The notes beneath the pieces are model-generated. The model saw nothing but the letters and a program-made list of their open reading frames with translations, made no database searches and had not been told where the DNA came from. A DNA stretch of 64,000 nt from Halomonas alkaliantarctica (lineage in GTDB: Bacteria; Pseudomonadota; Gammaproteobacteria; Pseudomonadales; Halomonadaceae): contig NZ_CP122961.1 in the NCBI RefSeq assembly GCF_029854215.1, forward strand, positions 2,914,001-2,978,000. The letters run 5' to 3'. The position numbers and the translations under genes were made by a program. Positions 10,171 to 19,829 of the stretch are shown piece by piece. Every line of letters begins with the position of its first letter. Position 1 is the first letter of the stretch.

Positions 10171-10298
10171 CATACGCATTTCAAACCCCAGGTTTTAGAC
10201 GTCATACGCCTTGCTAACCAGCGCTTGGTAGCTAATTGGCGTGCCAAGCGTTTAAGCGCTGCCTTCCTGGCAGCGCAAAAGCCTGCTACGTTTAAGAC

Positions 10299-11678
10299 AT
10301 GCCTTTCTTTCGCCCCAGCCTGTTAATCGCGATCTTTCCGCTGCTCATACTACTGGGCTGCGAAGGAAGCGAGTCGCCAATCACACAACTCGAACCGCCC
10401 GAGCCAGGCGGGATACTTAAGGTAGCCACCCGAAACAGCGCTACCACCTACTACCTTGATCGTGATGGGATACCCGCCGGGCCGGAGCACGATCTGGTCG
10501 AATCGTTCGCCGCCGCCAACGATTGGCAGGTTGAGTGGACGCTGCTGAAATCTACGTCTGAGGTGCTTCAAGCCCTGAAAGACGGTGAGATTCAGCTTGC
10601 CGCCGCTGGTTTGACCCAACTCCCCTCGCGTGATGAGCACTTTGTCCGAGGCCCTACCCATACCGATATCGTTGAACAACTGGTCTGCCACCGAGATATG
10701 CGCCCACTACCACGCCAGGTAGAGGAAATGGCGGGGATCGATATCCGCGTCACAGCGGATTCCAGCTACGCGGACAAGCTCCAGAGCTTAGTCAACCAGC
10801 ACACCGGCATCACCTTCAAGGAGGACCCTCGCACTACAGAGATACTGTTGACCGAAGTGGCCGAAAAGCGTATCGACTGCACCGTGGCCGACTCCAATAT
10901 CGTTCGGGTAGTGCGGCGCCATTTCCCGCACTTGGAGATCGCTATAAACCTCACCAGCGGTGATCGATTGGGTTGGTATCTAACCCCAGATCATCAGGCA
11001 CTTGCTGGGCTAGCCGATCAATGGATGGAGAGCAGCGATGGACAAGAAAACATCGCCAGAGTAAGGCAGCACTACTATGCCTATATCAGTGAGTTCGATT
11101 TTGTCGACCTGCGCGCGCTCAACCGGCGCATTGACGAGCGCCTGCCTAATTTCCTCGATCTCTTTCTGGAAGCTGAGGACGAAACAGGCATGCCCGCCGA
11201 CCTACTCGCCGCCCTGGCCTACCAAGAGTCGCACTGGGACCCCAAGGCCGTTTCCCCTACCGGCGTGCGCGGCATCATGATGTTAACCCAAAACACCGCT
11301 GAATCCGTCGGCGTCGATAACCGCTTAAACCCGGCAGCGGCGATAAGCGGCGGTGCCCGATATCTCGCCGACCGTCATCAGCGTCTGCCAGACACCCTTC
11401 CCGAACCGGATCGCACCTACCTCGCCCTGGCAAGTTACAACATTGGTCGTGGTCACGTGCTAGACGCCCGCCAGCTAGCTCGCGAACTAGGCAAGAATCC
11501 AGACTCCTGGGAAGACATGAAAGAGGTGCTGCCGCTCAAGGCTGATAAGCGCTATTACCCGCAGACCCGCTATGGCTATGCGCGGGGTTATGAACCCGTG
11601 CACTATGTCCAGCGAATCCGTAACTACCAGGATGTGATAAGTGCTGCAATCGTGTGGTTACCACTTGAGGCTGACTGA
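10299..11678 (+). CDS. mltF: Membrane-bound lytic murein transglycosylase, MltF type
   Basis: MltF cleaves peptidoglycan to 1,6-anhydromuropeptides. The 459-residue protein has a lipoprotein-like signal (LLILLGCEGS). An N-terminal periplasmic-binding domain of the SBP_bac_3 type spans about residues 38-270 (LKVATRNSATTYYLDRDG). The C-terminal SLT lysozyme-like domain has the catalytic Glu in ALAYQESHWDPKAVSPTG and downstream YLALASYNIGRGHV. Domain order fits MltF. The ATG has a weak ribosome-binding site. It is a single gene between ychF and tRNA-Met. Confidence 0.93.
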   Translation: MPFFRPSLLIAIFPLLILLGCEGSESPITQLEPPEPGGILKVATRNSATTYYLDRDGIPAGPEHDLVESFAAANDWQVEWTLLKSTSEVLQALKDGEIQLAAAGLTQLPSRDEHFVRGPTHTDIVEQLVCHRDMRPLPRQVEEMAGIDIRVTADSSYADKLQSLVNQHTGITFKEDPRTTEILLTEVAEKRIDCTVADSNIVRVVRRHFPHLEIAINLTSGDRLGWYLTPDHQALAGLADQWMESSDGQENIARVRQHYYAYISEFDFVDLRALNRRIDERLPNFLDLFLEAEDETGMPADLLAALAYQESHWDPKAVSPTGVRGIMMLTQNTAESVGVDNRLNPAAAISGGARYLADRHQRLPDTLPEPDRTYLALASYNIGRGHVLDARQLARELGKNPDSWEDMKEVLPLKADKRYYPQTRYGYARGYEPVHYVQRIRNYQDVISAAIVWLPLEAD

Positions 11679-11751
11679 CAGCCCATATATCCTTGCACAA
11701 CAAATGCTTGACGAACGGCGCCTTGCTGAGTAATATTCGCCCCCGTTGAAA

Positions 11752-11828
11752 GGCTACGTAGCTCAGCTGGTTAGAGCACATCACTCATAATGATGGGGTC
11801 CCCTGTTCAAATCAGGGCGTAGCCACCA
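11752..11828 (+). tRNA. tRNA-Met, elongator (anticodon CAT)
   Basis: A complete cloverleaf with acceptor GGCTACG/CGTAGCC, D arm AGCTCAGCTGGTTAGAGC, anticodon loop CTCATAA (CAU), T arm CCTGTTCAAATCAGG and an encoded CCA end. The first acceptor pair is a matched G-C, unlike initiator tRNA, and the body resembles elongator tRNA-Met. An Ile-lysidine tRNA (also CAT) is less likely. Confidence 0.93.
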
Positions 11829-11836
11829 AATTAATA

Positions 11837-11870
11837 CAAAAAGCCCGCTCTCTGTCAGCGGGCTTTTTGT
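11837..11870. terminator. Bidirectional Rho-independent terminator
   Basis: The stem AAAAAGCCCGCT / AGCGGGCTTTTT around a short loop is flanked by A and T runs. It can terminate tRNA-Met transcripts rightwards and the aminopeptidase gene leftwards. Confidence 0.9.
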
Positions 11871-11888
11871 TTGTCTGCAACTGAGCAA

Positions 11889-13208
11889 TCAGCTTAGCTT
11901 TGCACGGTTTAAGAATCCCACCAGCGCGCGGGTTAGATACTCCACATCTTTACTACCCGCAGTCTCCCGAATTGAATGCATTGCCCACTGGGGAACACCC
12001 ACATCAATGGTGGGCACGCCCAACTCAGTGGCGGTAATCGGCCCAATCGTGCTTCCACAACCCATATCAGCCCGGGTCACAAACGACTGCACGGGTACGT
12101 CCACCTCGCGACATACATCGCGAAACAGCGCACCAGTAACACTATTGGTAGCGTAGCGCTGGCTGGAATTCACCTTAATGACCGGGCCACCGTTAATCGC
12201 CGGACCGTGGCGCTCATCATGCTTGTCGCGAAAGTTAGGATGCAGCGCGTGGGCGTTATCGCAAGAGATCATCAGCGATGATTGAATCAGTTGAATCAAC
12301 GACTCTTCACTGCCCTCTTCACGCCCCCTTCCCCCAACCTGGGCATTAATGCGCCTTAGCACATCCGCCAAGAACGGGCCTTGAGCACCACAGGCACTGG
12401 CACTGCCGACTTCTTCGTGATCGTTAGCCACCAACAAAGCGCCTTGGCTGCCATCGCAAGCCAAGAGTGCCTCTAACCCGATGAAGCACGAGAGTAGATT
12501 ATCCAACCGAGCACTCGCCACTAGCTCTTGCTTAACACCGACTAGCGAAGGTGGCTGAACATCGTAAAAGCCTAATTCAAAATCAACCACTTCCACAGCA
12601 CGCATGCCGTGCTGCTCTTCTAACCACTGCGCCACCAGCTCGCCTAGCGTCGCCGACTCGCTCTGCATTAAAACTGGCGCCATTTGCGTCTGCGGATTAA
12701 TCGGGCGGCCACTGTTTACATCACGATCAAGGTGAATCGCCAGGCTCGGCACCATGGCAATAGGTCGGGCGATATTGAGCAATACGCTTTCCAGACGACC
12801 ATCGGCATGGCGTACATGCACTCGCCCTGCCAGCCCCAGGTCACGGTCAAACCAAGGCGCTAACAACACACCACCATAAACCTGCACACCTAACTGTAGC
12901 CAGCCTGCGGAGCACTGCGTGGCGTTAGGCTTTAGATGCAGACCCGGGCTATCGGTGTGGGCACCGATCATACGCAGCGCAGTTAATTGAGTTTCTGGCA
13001 ACTGAAAAGCAATAATCGCGGAGTCATTACGGGTAACGTAGTAGCGCTTGCCTGGTGTAAGCTGCCAATTGGCCTTCTCTTCCAGCCGCTGAAAACCGGC
13101 TTGCTCCAACCGCGAAGCCATATTGCCTGCCGCATGCCACGGGGTCGGTGATTGGCGCAGAAAATCGCATAACCGCGTTAAACGATCAGCGTTGAAAGTC
13201 TCGGACAT
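11889..13208 (-). CDS. apeB: M18 family aminopeptidase
   Basis: M18 aminopeptidases are cytosolic dinuclear-zinc enzymes that release N-terminal residues, often acidic ones, from peptides. Family motifs are visible: GAHTDSPGLHLKP (metal-binding His and Asp), VANDHEEVGSASACGA (catalytic and metal Glu), and MGCGSTIGPITA near the C-terminus. I start at ATG 13208, giving 439 residues, because AGGA is well placed upstream; an ATG four codons earlier at 13220 is the alternative. The gene is monocistronic, shares a terminator with tRNA-Met, and diverges from prc. Confidence 0.95.
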   Translation of the reverse strand: MSETFNADRLTRLCDFLRQSPTPWHAAGNMASRLEQAGFQRLEEKANWQLTPGKRYYVTRNDSAIIAFQLPETQLTALRMIGAHTDSPGLHLKPNATQCSAGWLQLGVQVYGGVLLAPWFDRDLGLAGRVHVRHADGRLESVLLNIARPIAMVPSLAIHLDRDVNSGRPINPQTQMAPVLMQSESATLGELVAQWLEEQHGMRAVEVVDFELGFYDVQPPSLVGVKQELVASARLDNLLSCFIGLEALLACDGSQGALLVANDHEEVGSASACGAQGPFLADVLRRINAQVGGRGREEGSEESLIQLIQSSLMISCDNAHALHPNFRDKHDERHGPAINGGPVIKVNSSQRYATNSVTGALFRDVCREVDVPVQSFVTRADMGCGSTIGPITATELGVPTIDVGVPQWAMHSIRETAGSKDVEYLTRALVGFLNRAKLS

Positions 13209-13346
13209 GGAAATCCTCATAACAGTAATGATTGAGTCTCATCGCGCAGGCGACCTGCTACAATACTCCCTCGACCTACGCAACTCATGGGTCATATGCG
13301 AGTCTAGGGAAGAATGAGTGTACACAAATCCGGGAGAGCTTGACTG

Positions 13347-15452
13347 ATGAGCTTGTTTGCAACGCTTTCGCGTTCAGTCGCCCTGGCTGTCATGCTGGTT
13401 GTTACCAGCCCAGCCGCCTTGGCGCAACTTGAGCCGACCGACGAACAACGCCAGGCGGCAGTGGAAATAGCGGACTCGCTCCGCTACGGCCATTATGCCG
13501 ATATTACTTTTGACGAAGCGTGGTCGCAGGATGCTTTCCAACGCTATTTGGATATTCTGGACGGCCAGCGAGCCTACCTGTTGCGCAGTGACATCGAGCC
13601 CTATCGTCACTTAGAGACGGGCATGGCAGACGCTCTCTTCAATGGCGAGCTAGATGATGCGTTTGATCTCTATAACACTTTTAGTGATCGACAGCGGTCG
13701 CGCCTTGAGTCGCTACTGGCAAAGCTGGACGAAGGCCTTGATTTCGATTTTGAGAGCAACGAGCGCCTAGAAATTGACCGCGAAGAGGCGCCTTGGGCAT
13801 TCCGGCAAAGTGAACTCGACGAGCTATGGCACAAGCGGCTTAAAAACGATGCTTTAACACTCGCCCTGACCGACCAGGATAATGAACAGATCGAAACCAA
13901 TCTGCGCCAGCGCTATGAAGGCCAACTGACGCGATTGGAGCAAACCGAACCTGAAGACGTGTTTGGGGTATTGATGGCGGCAGTCACCGGCAGCATCGAC
14001 CCGCACACTGGCTATCTCTCCCCCCGCCAGGGCGAGTCCTTCGATATCCAGATGAGCCTCTCTCTTGAGGGCATTGGTGCCTTGCTCCAGTCAGACGGTG
14101 AGTACGTTAAAGTCTCAAGCTTAGTACCCGGCGGCCCGGCAGAACGCGCAGGCGTACTGGAGCCCGCGGACCGGATCATCGCCGTCGGCCAGGAAGAAGG
14201 CGAGATGGTCAATGTGGTCGGCATGCGCTTGGATAACGTAGTGGATCTGATTCGTGGCCCCAAAGGCTCTGTCGTTCGCCTTGATGTGGTGCCTGCACAA
14301 GCGGTCGATATGACCCGCTCACAAACGGTTCAGATCACCCGTGATACCGTCAGCCTTGAAGATCAAGCTGCCAGCAGTGAAATCATTGAGGTTGAGCGCG
14401 ATGGTGAGCTTCACCAACTGGGGGTTATCAACGTGCCGACGTTCTACGTCGATTTTGATGCCTGGCAAGCCGGTGAAGAGGAGTATCGCAGCACTACGCG
14501 TGATGTCGCCAAAGAAGTTGAACGCCTTAAAGACGAGGGCGTGGAAGGCATCGTGCTTGATCTACGCAACAACGGCGGCGGCGCCCTGCAGGAAGCCAAT
14601 TCCCTCATCGGCCTGTTTATTGACCGTGGCCCCACCGTCCAAGTGCGTGATGCCCAGGGCCGTATTCAGCTCTATGGAGACAGCGAAGCTGGCACACTCT
14701 ATGACGGCCCGCTAGGGGTACTGGTAAACCGCCTCTCCGCCTCGGCCTCAGAGATCTTTGCCGGCGCGATTCAGGATTATGGTCGCGGCTTAGTGCTCGG
14801 CACGCCGACGTTCGGCAAAGGCACCGTGCAGACGCTTAACGAGCTAAGCCACGGACAGATTAAGCTAACCCGCGCCAAGTTCTATCGCATTTCCGGCGAT
14901 AGCACCCAGAACCGCGGTGTAGAGCCGGATATCGACTTCCCCAGCCTGATTGACCCCGAACGTATCGGCGAAAGCAGCCTGGATAATGCACTGGCCTGGG
15001 ATACCGTTCAGAACGTGCAGTATCGCCGCTATGGCGAACCAGAAACCATGCTGGACAAACTCATTGCTCAGCACGATATACGCGCCCAGGACAATGCCAA
15101 CTTCCGCTATTTAGAGCGCCAGTCGGCGCTGGCTCGCCAGTTACGCGAGCAGCACACCAGCGTAAGCTTAAATCGCGAGCAGCGTAAGCGCGAAATGGAA
15201 GCCCAGGAAGCCGAGCAGCTCTCGCTGGAAAACCAACGCCGCCGGGCCCTAGGCCTTGATGAGCTGGATGAGTGGATGGACGCTCGGACAGACGCGGAGG
15301 GGGTAACGGAAGAGACTGAGGACTCGCAAAATAGCGAAAGTGAAGAGGATGAAGCACTGGCCGTTGATCGTGCCTATGTGCTCGAATCGGCTGAAGTCCT
15401 ACTCGACTACGCCCACCTGCAAGACTCACAGCGGCTAGCTGCTAAGCGCTAA
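13347..15452 (+). CDS. prc: Tail-specific (carboxy-terminal processing) protease Prc
   Basis: Prc is a periplasmic S41 serine protease that degrades proteins with non-polar C-termini and trims PBP3 and murein hydrolases. The 701-residue protein has a signal peptide (MSLFATLSRSVALAVMLVV..ALA) and an N-terminal TSP domain. A PDZ domain follows at about residues 235-325 (SLEGIGALLQSDG..VKVSSLVPGGPAERAGVLE). The S41 core holds the Ser/Lys pair in RLSASASEIFAGA and TPTFGKGTVQ. The C-terminal region is coiled and rich in Glu/Gln/Arg with an acidic stretch. A terminator follows. Confidence 0.96.
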   Translation: MSLFATLSRSVALAVMLVVTSPAALAQLEPTDEQRQAAVEIADSLRYGHYADITFDEAWSQDAFQRYLDILDGQRAYLLRSDIEPYRHLETGMADALFNGELDDAFDLYNTFSDRQRSRLESLLAKLDEGLDFDFESNERLEIDREEAPWAFRQSELDELWHKRLKNDALTLALTDQDNEQIETNLRQRYEGQLTRLEQTEPEDVFGVLMAAVTGSIDPHTGYLSPRQGESFDIQMSLSLEGIGALLQSDGEYVKVSSLVPGGPAERAGVLEPADRIIAVGQEEGEMVNVVGMRLDNVVDLIRGPKGSVVRLDVVPAQAVDMTRSQTVQITRDTVSLEDQAASSEIIEVERDGELHQLGVINVPTFYVDFDAWQAGEEEYRSTTRDVAKEVERLKDEGVEGIVLDLRNNGGGALQEANSLIGLFIDRGPTVQVRDAQGRIQLYGDSEAGTLYDGPLGVLVNRLSASASEIFAGAIQDYGRGLVLGTPTFGKGTVQTLNELSHGQIKLTRAKFYRISGDSTQNRGVEPDIDFPSLIDPERIGESSLDNALAWDTVQNVQYRRYGEPETMLDKLIAQHDIRAQDNANFRYLERQSALARQLREQHTSVSLNREQRKREMEAQEAEQLSLENQRRRALGLDELDEWMDARTDAEGVTEETEDSQNSESEEDEALAVDRAYVLESAEVLLDYAHLQDSQRLAAKR

Positions 15453-15468
15453 AAACGTTGAGTCCAAA

Positions 15469-15508
15469 TAAACGCCGCCTCTTTCACAAGGGGCGGCGTT
15501 TTAGTTTT
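15469..15508 (+). terminator. Rho-independent terminator after prc
   Basis: The stem AAACGCCGCC / GGGCGGCGTTT with loop TCTTTCACAA is followed by a T-rich tract. It sits just past the prc stop and could also serve the convergent arsR-type gene. Confidence 0.88.
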
Positions 15509-15551
15509 AGCTTCGACCTAATCCTTCTAAACGGTCCTTAAAAATAGTCTT

Positions 15552-15917
15552 TCAACACAGCGCGGCAAGACGAGCCGGCCGATCACCCATTTTGGTTAAG
15601 CGCTGAGTGAGCGCTGCAAGCTGAACAGCACTACCCTGGCTCCCCGCACGAATAATCTCCAGCGCCCAGACAGGTAGCTGTGGGGCAAGCCGATAATAGA
15701 CCCACTGCCCTTCGCGCTGATCACTAAGCAACCCACAGTGGCGCAGCTGAGCCAAATGGCGCGATACTTTAGGCTGCGACTCTTGCAGCGCATGAGTCAT
15801 CTCGCATACACACAGCTCCTGCTCTTGCGCTACCAGAAGCACGAGCATCAAACGCGTTTCATCGCTTAAGCATTTAAACACCTGCAAGGCTTGCGGTGTA
15901 TTCACTTCGCCCACCAT
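15552..15917 (-). CDS. ArsR/SmtB family metalloregulator
   Basis: ArsR-family repressors release DNA on binding metal ions. The 121-residue winged-helix protein has the alpha-3 motif ELCVCEM with Cys36 and Cys38, the classic arsenite/antimonite-sensing CxC pair. The recognition helix is QPKVSRHLAQLRHCGLL, with another Cys there, and the wing is REGQWVYYRLA. No arsenic-resistance transporter or reductase gene is adjacent, so it is an orphan whose targets may be elsewhere. An inverted repeat at 15960-15974 upstream may be its own operator. Confidence 0.88.
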   Translation of the reverse strand: MVGEVNTPQALQVFKCLSDETRLMLVLLVAQEQELCVCEMTHALQESQPKVSRHLAQLRHCGLLSDQREGQWVYYRLAPQLPVWALEIIRAGSQGSAVQLAALTQRLTKMGDRPARLAALC

Positions 15918-15959
15918 AAACTTCCCAGACTGATTGACTATGTGTAGTTTACGTCACAA

Positions 15960-15974
15960 CCGTCTTTGACGGTA
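15960..15974. promoter_or_regulatory. Inverted repeat upstream of the ArsR-type gene (candidate operator)
   Basis: ACCGTC-TTT-GACGGT is a perfect 6-bp inverted repeat about 45 bp upstream of the regulator's start. Autoregulation is usual in this family, but the sequence does not match the known ArsR box closely, so the role is a guess. Confidence 0.3.
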
Positions 15975-16081
15975 TACACTGCTCGAATGCGCAACAACCA
16001 GACACGACAAAACACCCGGGCGCCATTAGGCGGTGGGTGACAAGAGAATAATCAAGGCTGGAAAAATGACGGGAAACTAAA

Positions 16082-16157
16082 TGGCTCCTCGAGCAGGACT
16101 CGAACCTGCGACCCAATGATTAACAGTCATTTGCTCTACCAACTGAGCTATCGAGGA
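16082..16157 (-). tRNA. tRNA-Asn (anticodon GTT), copy 3 of 3
   Basis: The reverse strand reads TCCTCGATAGCTCAGTTGG.., with anticodon loop CTGTTAA (GUU), T arm GCAGGTTCGAGTCCTGC, acceptor TCCTCGA/TCGAGGA and an encoded CCA. Same sequence as the other two copies as far as read; flanks differ. Confidence 0.97.
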
Positions 16158-16241
16158 ACAATGCGCTACCTAAAATAACGTACCGAGCAAGGCGGCTTAC
16201 CGTTAAGAGGTAGGTAAATAGATACTAGCAGTAGTACAACT

Positions 16242-16317
16242 TGGCTCCTCGAGCAGGACTCGAACCTGCGACCCAATGATTAACAGTCATTTGCTCTACC
16301 AACTGAGCTATCGAGGA
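16242..16317 (-). tRNA. tRNA-Asn (anticodon GTT), copy 2 of 3
   Basis: Same 76-nt sequence and structure as the flanking copies, with GUU anticodon and encoded CCA. It is separated from its neighbours by 84 and 60 bases of unrelated sequence. Confidence 0.97.
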
Positions 16318-16377
16318 ACATTATAAGTTGTGGTGTTTTAAGCGAAACCAAATTGCCAATAACCTTCAGCAAGTGAT

Positions 16378-16453
16378 TGGCTCCTCGAGCAGGACTCGAA
16401 CCTGCGACCCAATGATTAACAGTCATTTGCTCTACCAACTGAGCTATCGAGGA
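16378..16453 (-). tRNA. tRNA-Asn (anticodon GTT), copy 1 of 3
   Basis: First in transcription order of a leftward tRNA-Asn cluster, with the same sequence as the other two. The promoter probably lies within 16454-16560, opposite to miaB transcription. Confidence 0.97.
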
Positions 16454-16651
16454 ACTGCTCAAACACGGTGCGTAGTATACCCATAGAAACTTTAGGGTCA
16501 AGTATCGATTATGGATGAACGCTAGCCGCTGGATTCCTGTATCCGTATAATGGGCCTACTTATGATAGCGGCTCGGCAACAGTAACTGTCGACCGCACGA
16601 CAATACTCCATTCATCCTCGTCCCCCGACGACTCATAGATGACAGGTACCG

Positions 16652-17995
16652 ATGGCGAAGAAGCTCTTCATCAAAACGCACGGCTGCCAAATGAACGAGT
16701 ACGACTCCTCCCGAATGGCGGATCTGCTCGGCGAATCTCACCAGCTCGAACTCACTGATAATGAGCGTGAAGCCGATGTCATTCTGTTAAACACCTGCTC
16801 CATTCGCGAAAAAGCGCAGGAGAAAGTTTTTCATCAGCTGGGACGCTGGAAAAAACTTAAAGACGCCAATCCCAACCTGGTGATTGGCGTAGGTGGCTGC
16901 GTGGCGAGCCAGGAAGGCGAAGCGATTCGCAAGCGCGCCCCCCACGTGGACATGGTGTTCGGGCCGCAAACCCTGCACCGCGTGCCCTCAATGCTGGATG
17001 CCCGTGGCAATAACCAGATCGCGGCGGTAGATGTCACCTTTCCAGAGATCGAAAAGTTCGACCACCTGCCCAAGCCGTCTTCCGATGGCGCAACGGCGTT
17101 TGTGTCGATCATGGAAGGTTGCTCAAAGTACTGCACTTTCTGCGTGGTGCCCTACACCCGCGGTGAAGAGGTCTCACGCCCCTTTGAGGCGGTAATGGAT
17201 GAAGTCATTCACCTTTCCGACCAGGGCGTGCGCGAAATCAACCTGCTGGGCCAGAACGTCAACGCTTACCGCGGTGAGAACCAGCTTGGCGATGAAATCG
17301 ACTTGGCCGAACTGATTGCCTGCGTGGCGGCGGTCGAGGGCATTGACCGCATTCGTTTTACCACCTCGCACCCGGTGGAGTTTACCGACAGCCTGGTCGA
17401 CGCCTTTGCCGATATCCCCGAGCTGGTGAGCCACCTTCACCTACCGGTACAGTCGGGTTCAGACCGCATCCTTACTGCCATGAAGCGTGGGCATACGGCG
17501 GCGGAGTACGTCGAAAAGATGGAGCGTATCCGTGCCAATCGCCCGGACATCAGCTTCTCGTCTGATTTCATCATCGGCTTCCCCGGCGAAACAGAAGAAG
17601 ATTTTGAAGCGACGATGAATTTAATTCATCAAATCGGCTTCGATCATTCGTTTAGCTTCGTTTACTCCGCACGCCCTGGCACTCCTGCCTCGGGCCTGCC
17701 GGATGAAACGCCTGAAAGCGTCAAAAAGCAGCGTCTGGCGATTCTGCAAGAGCGGATCATTCAGCAAACCGCGCAAATTAGCCGCCGTATGGTCGGTAGC
17801 ACACAGCGTGTCCTGGTTAACGGTTTTTCGCCCCGCGACCCCGGCCAGCTCTCAGGTCGCACCGAGAATAACCGCGTGGTTAACTTCCGCGCTGCCAACC
17901 CCACCGAGCTGATCGGCTACTTTGTCGATGTAGAGATCACCGAGGCATTTCCCAATTCGCTACGCGGTGAGCTTGCCTCACCTGAGCGCTATTGA
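16652..17995 (+). CDS. miaB: tRNA-2-methylthio-N6-dimethylallyladenosine synthase MiaB
   Basis: MiaB is a radical-SAM methylthiotransferase that adds the 2-methylthio group to i6A37 in tRNAs reading codons that start with U. The 447-residue protein has the N-terminal domain ([20 protein letters not shown]) with the auxiliary-cluster cysteines. The radical-SAM triad is CSKYCTFC at Cys157, Cys161 and Cys164, the same positions as in E. coli. A C-terminal TRAM domain includes [19 protein letters not shown]. It heads the conserved miaB-ybeZ-ybeY-ybeX-lnt group. Confidence 0.98.
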   Translation: MAKKLFIKTHGCQMNEYDSSRMADLLGESHQLELTDNEREADVILLNTCSIREKAQEKVFHQLGRWKKLKDANPNLVIGVGGCVASQEGEAIRKRAPHVDMVFGPQTLHRVPSMLDARGNNQIAAVDVTFPEIEKFDHLPKPSSDGATAFVSIMEGCSKYCTFCVVPYTRGEEVSRPFEAVMDEVIHLSDQGVREINLLGQNVNAYRGENQLGDEIDLAELIACVAAVEGIDRIRFTTSHPVEFTDSLVDAFADIPELVSHLHLPVQSGSDRILTAMKRGHTAAEYVEKMERIRANRPDISFSSDFIIGFPGETEEDFEATMNLIHQIGFDHSFSFVYSARPGTPASGLPDETPESVKKQRLAILQERIIQQTAQISRRMVGSTQRVLVNGFSPRDPGQLSGRTENNRVVNFRAANPTELIGYFVDVEITEAFPNSLRGELASPERY

Positions 17996-18080
17996 TCGTT
18001 CACTTATCACAGATCATTGCCCCGCTTCTGGTGGGGCAGTAAGCTGAACGATACACACACTAACGAGGGGTTCCCCACTC

Positions 18081-19160
18081 TTGAGCCAGCCAACACCTCA
18101 GGCCAATCGCATCATCACCTTAAGCCTTGAACCCAATGATCCGCAGCGCCTTGCTAGCCTTTGCGGCCAGCAGGACGAGCATTTGAAGCTGATTGAAAGC
18201 CGCCTAGATGTGACGCTGCGCAACCGGGGCAATGTGTTCCAACTGGCGGGCCCAGCCAACCGCATTAAGGCAGCGGCGAACGTGTTGGAGCACCTCTATC
18301 GCGAGACAGCGGCGAGCGAACTTGACGCCGACACTGTGCACTTGTTCCTGCAAGAGTCCGGGCTTGAAGCGCTGGAAGAGGAAGAGGACGGCGTCGGCAG
18401 CAGCGATGAAGTGATCATGCGCACCCCGCGCACCATGATCAAACCGCGCGGGCTTAACCAGCAGCGCTACGTTTCAAGCATCCGCGAACACGACATCAAC
18501 TTCGGCATTGGGCCTGCGGGTACCGGTAAAACCTACCTTGCCGTAGCTGCTGCGGTCGAGGCACTCAACCAACAGGAAGTACGTCGCATTCTGCTCGTAC
18601 GCCCAGCGGTTGAGGCGGGTGAAAAGCTTGGCTTCTTACCCGGCGACCTGGCCCAGAAAATCGATCCCTACCTGCGTCCATTATACGATGCCCTTTACGA
18701 GATGATCGGCTTTGAGCAGGTGGCAAAGCTGATTGAGCGTCAGGTAATTGAGATTGCCCCGTTGGCCTATATGCGTGGCCGTACGCTCAATAACTCCTAT
18801 ATCATTCTCGATGAGAGCCAGAACACCACCCCGGAGCAGATGAAAATGTTCCTGACCCGGATTGGCTTTGGCTCCACCGCAGTGATTACCGGTGACGTGA
18901 CTCAGGTCGACCTCCCCAAAGGCCAGCGTTCGGGGCTGATTCAGGTGCTTGACGTATTGAAAGACACCCAAGGCATCGGCGTCACCCACTTTGCTGCCAA
19001 GGATGTGGTACGCCACCCGCTGGTACAACGCATTATCGAAGCCTACGATATGTTCGAATCCCAGCAGGAAGTGGAAGAGCGTGCTCGCCGCGAGGTGCGC
19101 CAACAAGAGCGCGACGCACGCATGCAGGCGCGTGAAGGTTCCTGGGATAGCTCGCGATGA
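18081..19160 (+). CDS. ybeZ: PhoH-like ATPase YbeZ
   Basis: YbeZ is a PhoH-family P-loop ATPase that works with the endonuclease YbeY in rRNA processing. The 359-residue protein has an N-terminal KH-like part (about residues 15-75). The PhoH domain follows, with Walker A GPAGTGKTYLAVA and Walker B NSYIILDESQNTTPEQ, ending in a basic tail. The most plausible start is TTG at 18081, with GAGGGG about 10 bases upstream. The stop overlaps the ybeY start (ATGA), so translation of the two partners is coupled. Confidence 0.95.
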   Translation: MSQPTPQANRIITLSLEPNDPQRLASLCGQQDEHLKLIESRLDVTLRNRGNVFQLAGPANRIKAAANVLEHLYRETAASELDADTVHLFLQESGLEALEEEEDGVGSSDEVIMRTPRTMIKPRGLNQQRYVSSIREHDINFGIGPAGTGKTYLAVAAAVEALNQQEVRRILLVRPAVEAGEKLGFLPGDLAQKIDPYLRPLYDALYEMIGFEQVAKLIERQVIEIAPLAYMRGRTLNNSYIILDESQNTTPEQMKMFLTRIGFGSTAVITGDVTQVDLPKGQRSGLIQVLDVLKDTQGIGVTHFAAKDVVRHPLVQRIIEAYDMFESQQEVEERARREVRQQERDARMQAREGSWDSSR

Positions 19161-19663
19161 ATGAAGCGACAGAGAGCGGATGCATCGTCGATCGTCAGGC
19201 GGCGATTGACGAACCACTGCTACCCAGCCTGACACAGCTCACCCATTGGGTGAGCTGTGTGTTTGCCCACCACCCTGACGATAAGCGCCTCGAAGTGACT
19301 ATTCGTTTTGTGGATGAGCTCGAAAGCCAAACGCTCAACCGTGACTACCGCAGCAAAGACAAAACCACCAACGTGCTGTCATTCCCTTTTGAGAGCCCAC
19401 CAGGTGTTGATTTGCCGTTACTCGGCGACCTGGTGATTTGCCATGCCGTAGTGGCCAAAGAAGCCAGCGAGCAAGGCAAGTCGATTGAGCACCACTACGC
19501 CCATATGGTCATTCATGGCATCCTGCATTTAATGGGCTACGATCATATTGATGATCACGAGGCAGAGGAGATGGAGCAGTTTGAGCGTGAATTGTTGGCC
19601 GAACTGAATATCCCTGACCCCTATGCTGACAACACCCACGCGCTCAATGGCGATCACATCTAA
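19157..19663 (+). CDS. ybeY: Endoribonuclease YbeY
   Basis: YbeY is a zinc-dependent endoribonuclease involved in 16S rRNA 3'-end maturation and ribosome quality control. The 168-residue protein has the family signature HGILHLMGYDH, whose three His bind zinc. Upstream lies the NRDYRSKDKTTNVLSFPF motif. The first about 30 residues look variable. It overlaps ybeZ by four bases and precedes ybeX. Confidence 0.96.
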   Translation: MNEATESGCIVDRQAAIDEPLLPSLTQLTHWVSCVFAHHPDDKRLEVTIRFVDELESQTLNRDYRSKDKTTNVLSFPFESPPGVDLPLLGDLVICHAVVAKEASEQGKSIEHHYAHMVIHGILHLMGYDHIDDHEAEEMEQFERELLAELNIPDPYADNTHALNGDHI

Positions 19664-19829
19664 GCGTTTACGTATTTATTATTTGATAGCGGATGCGTTA
19701 AATCACGTAACAACTAATCTGGTACTATCCCCCGTTTCAGTGATAAAACAGCTACCTGACGATATAGTTTACATAACGATGTCGTAAACGAGCTAACAAC
19801 TGTCTGCCCGCAAACGAGAGAATTGACGC

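Noticed and set aside
15918..16081. Small RNA between the ArsR gene and tRNA-Asn
   Set aside because: Only a short inverted repeat was seen; no promoter-terminator pair supports a transcript.
16082..16453. Repeated sequence as a transposon or REP element
   Set aside because: The repeats fold as complete tRNA-Asn genes with an encoded CCA end; no transposase is nearby.
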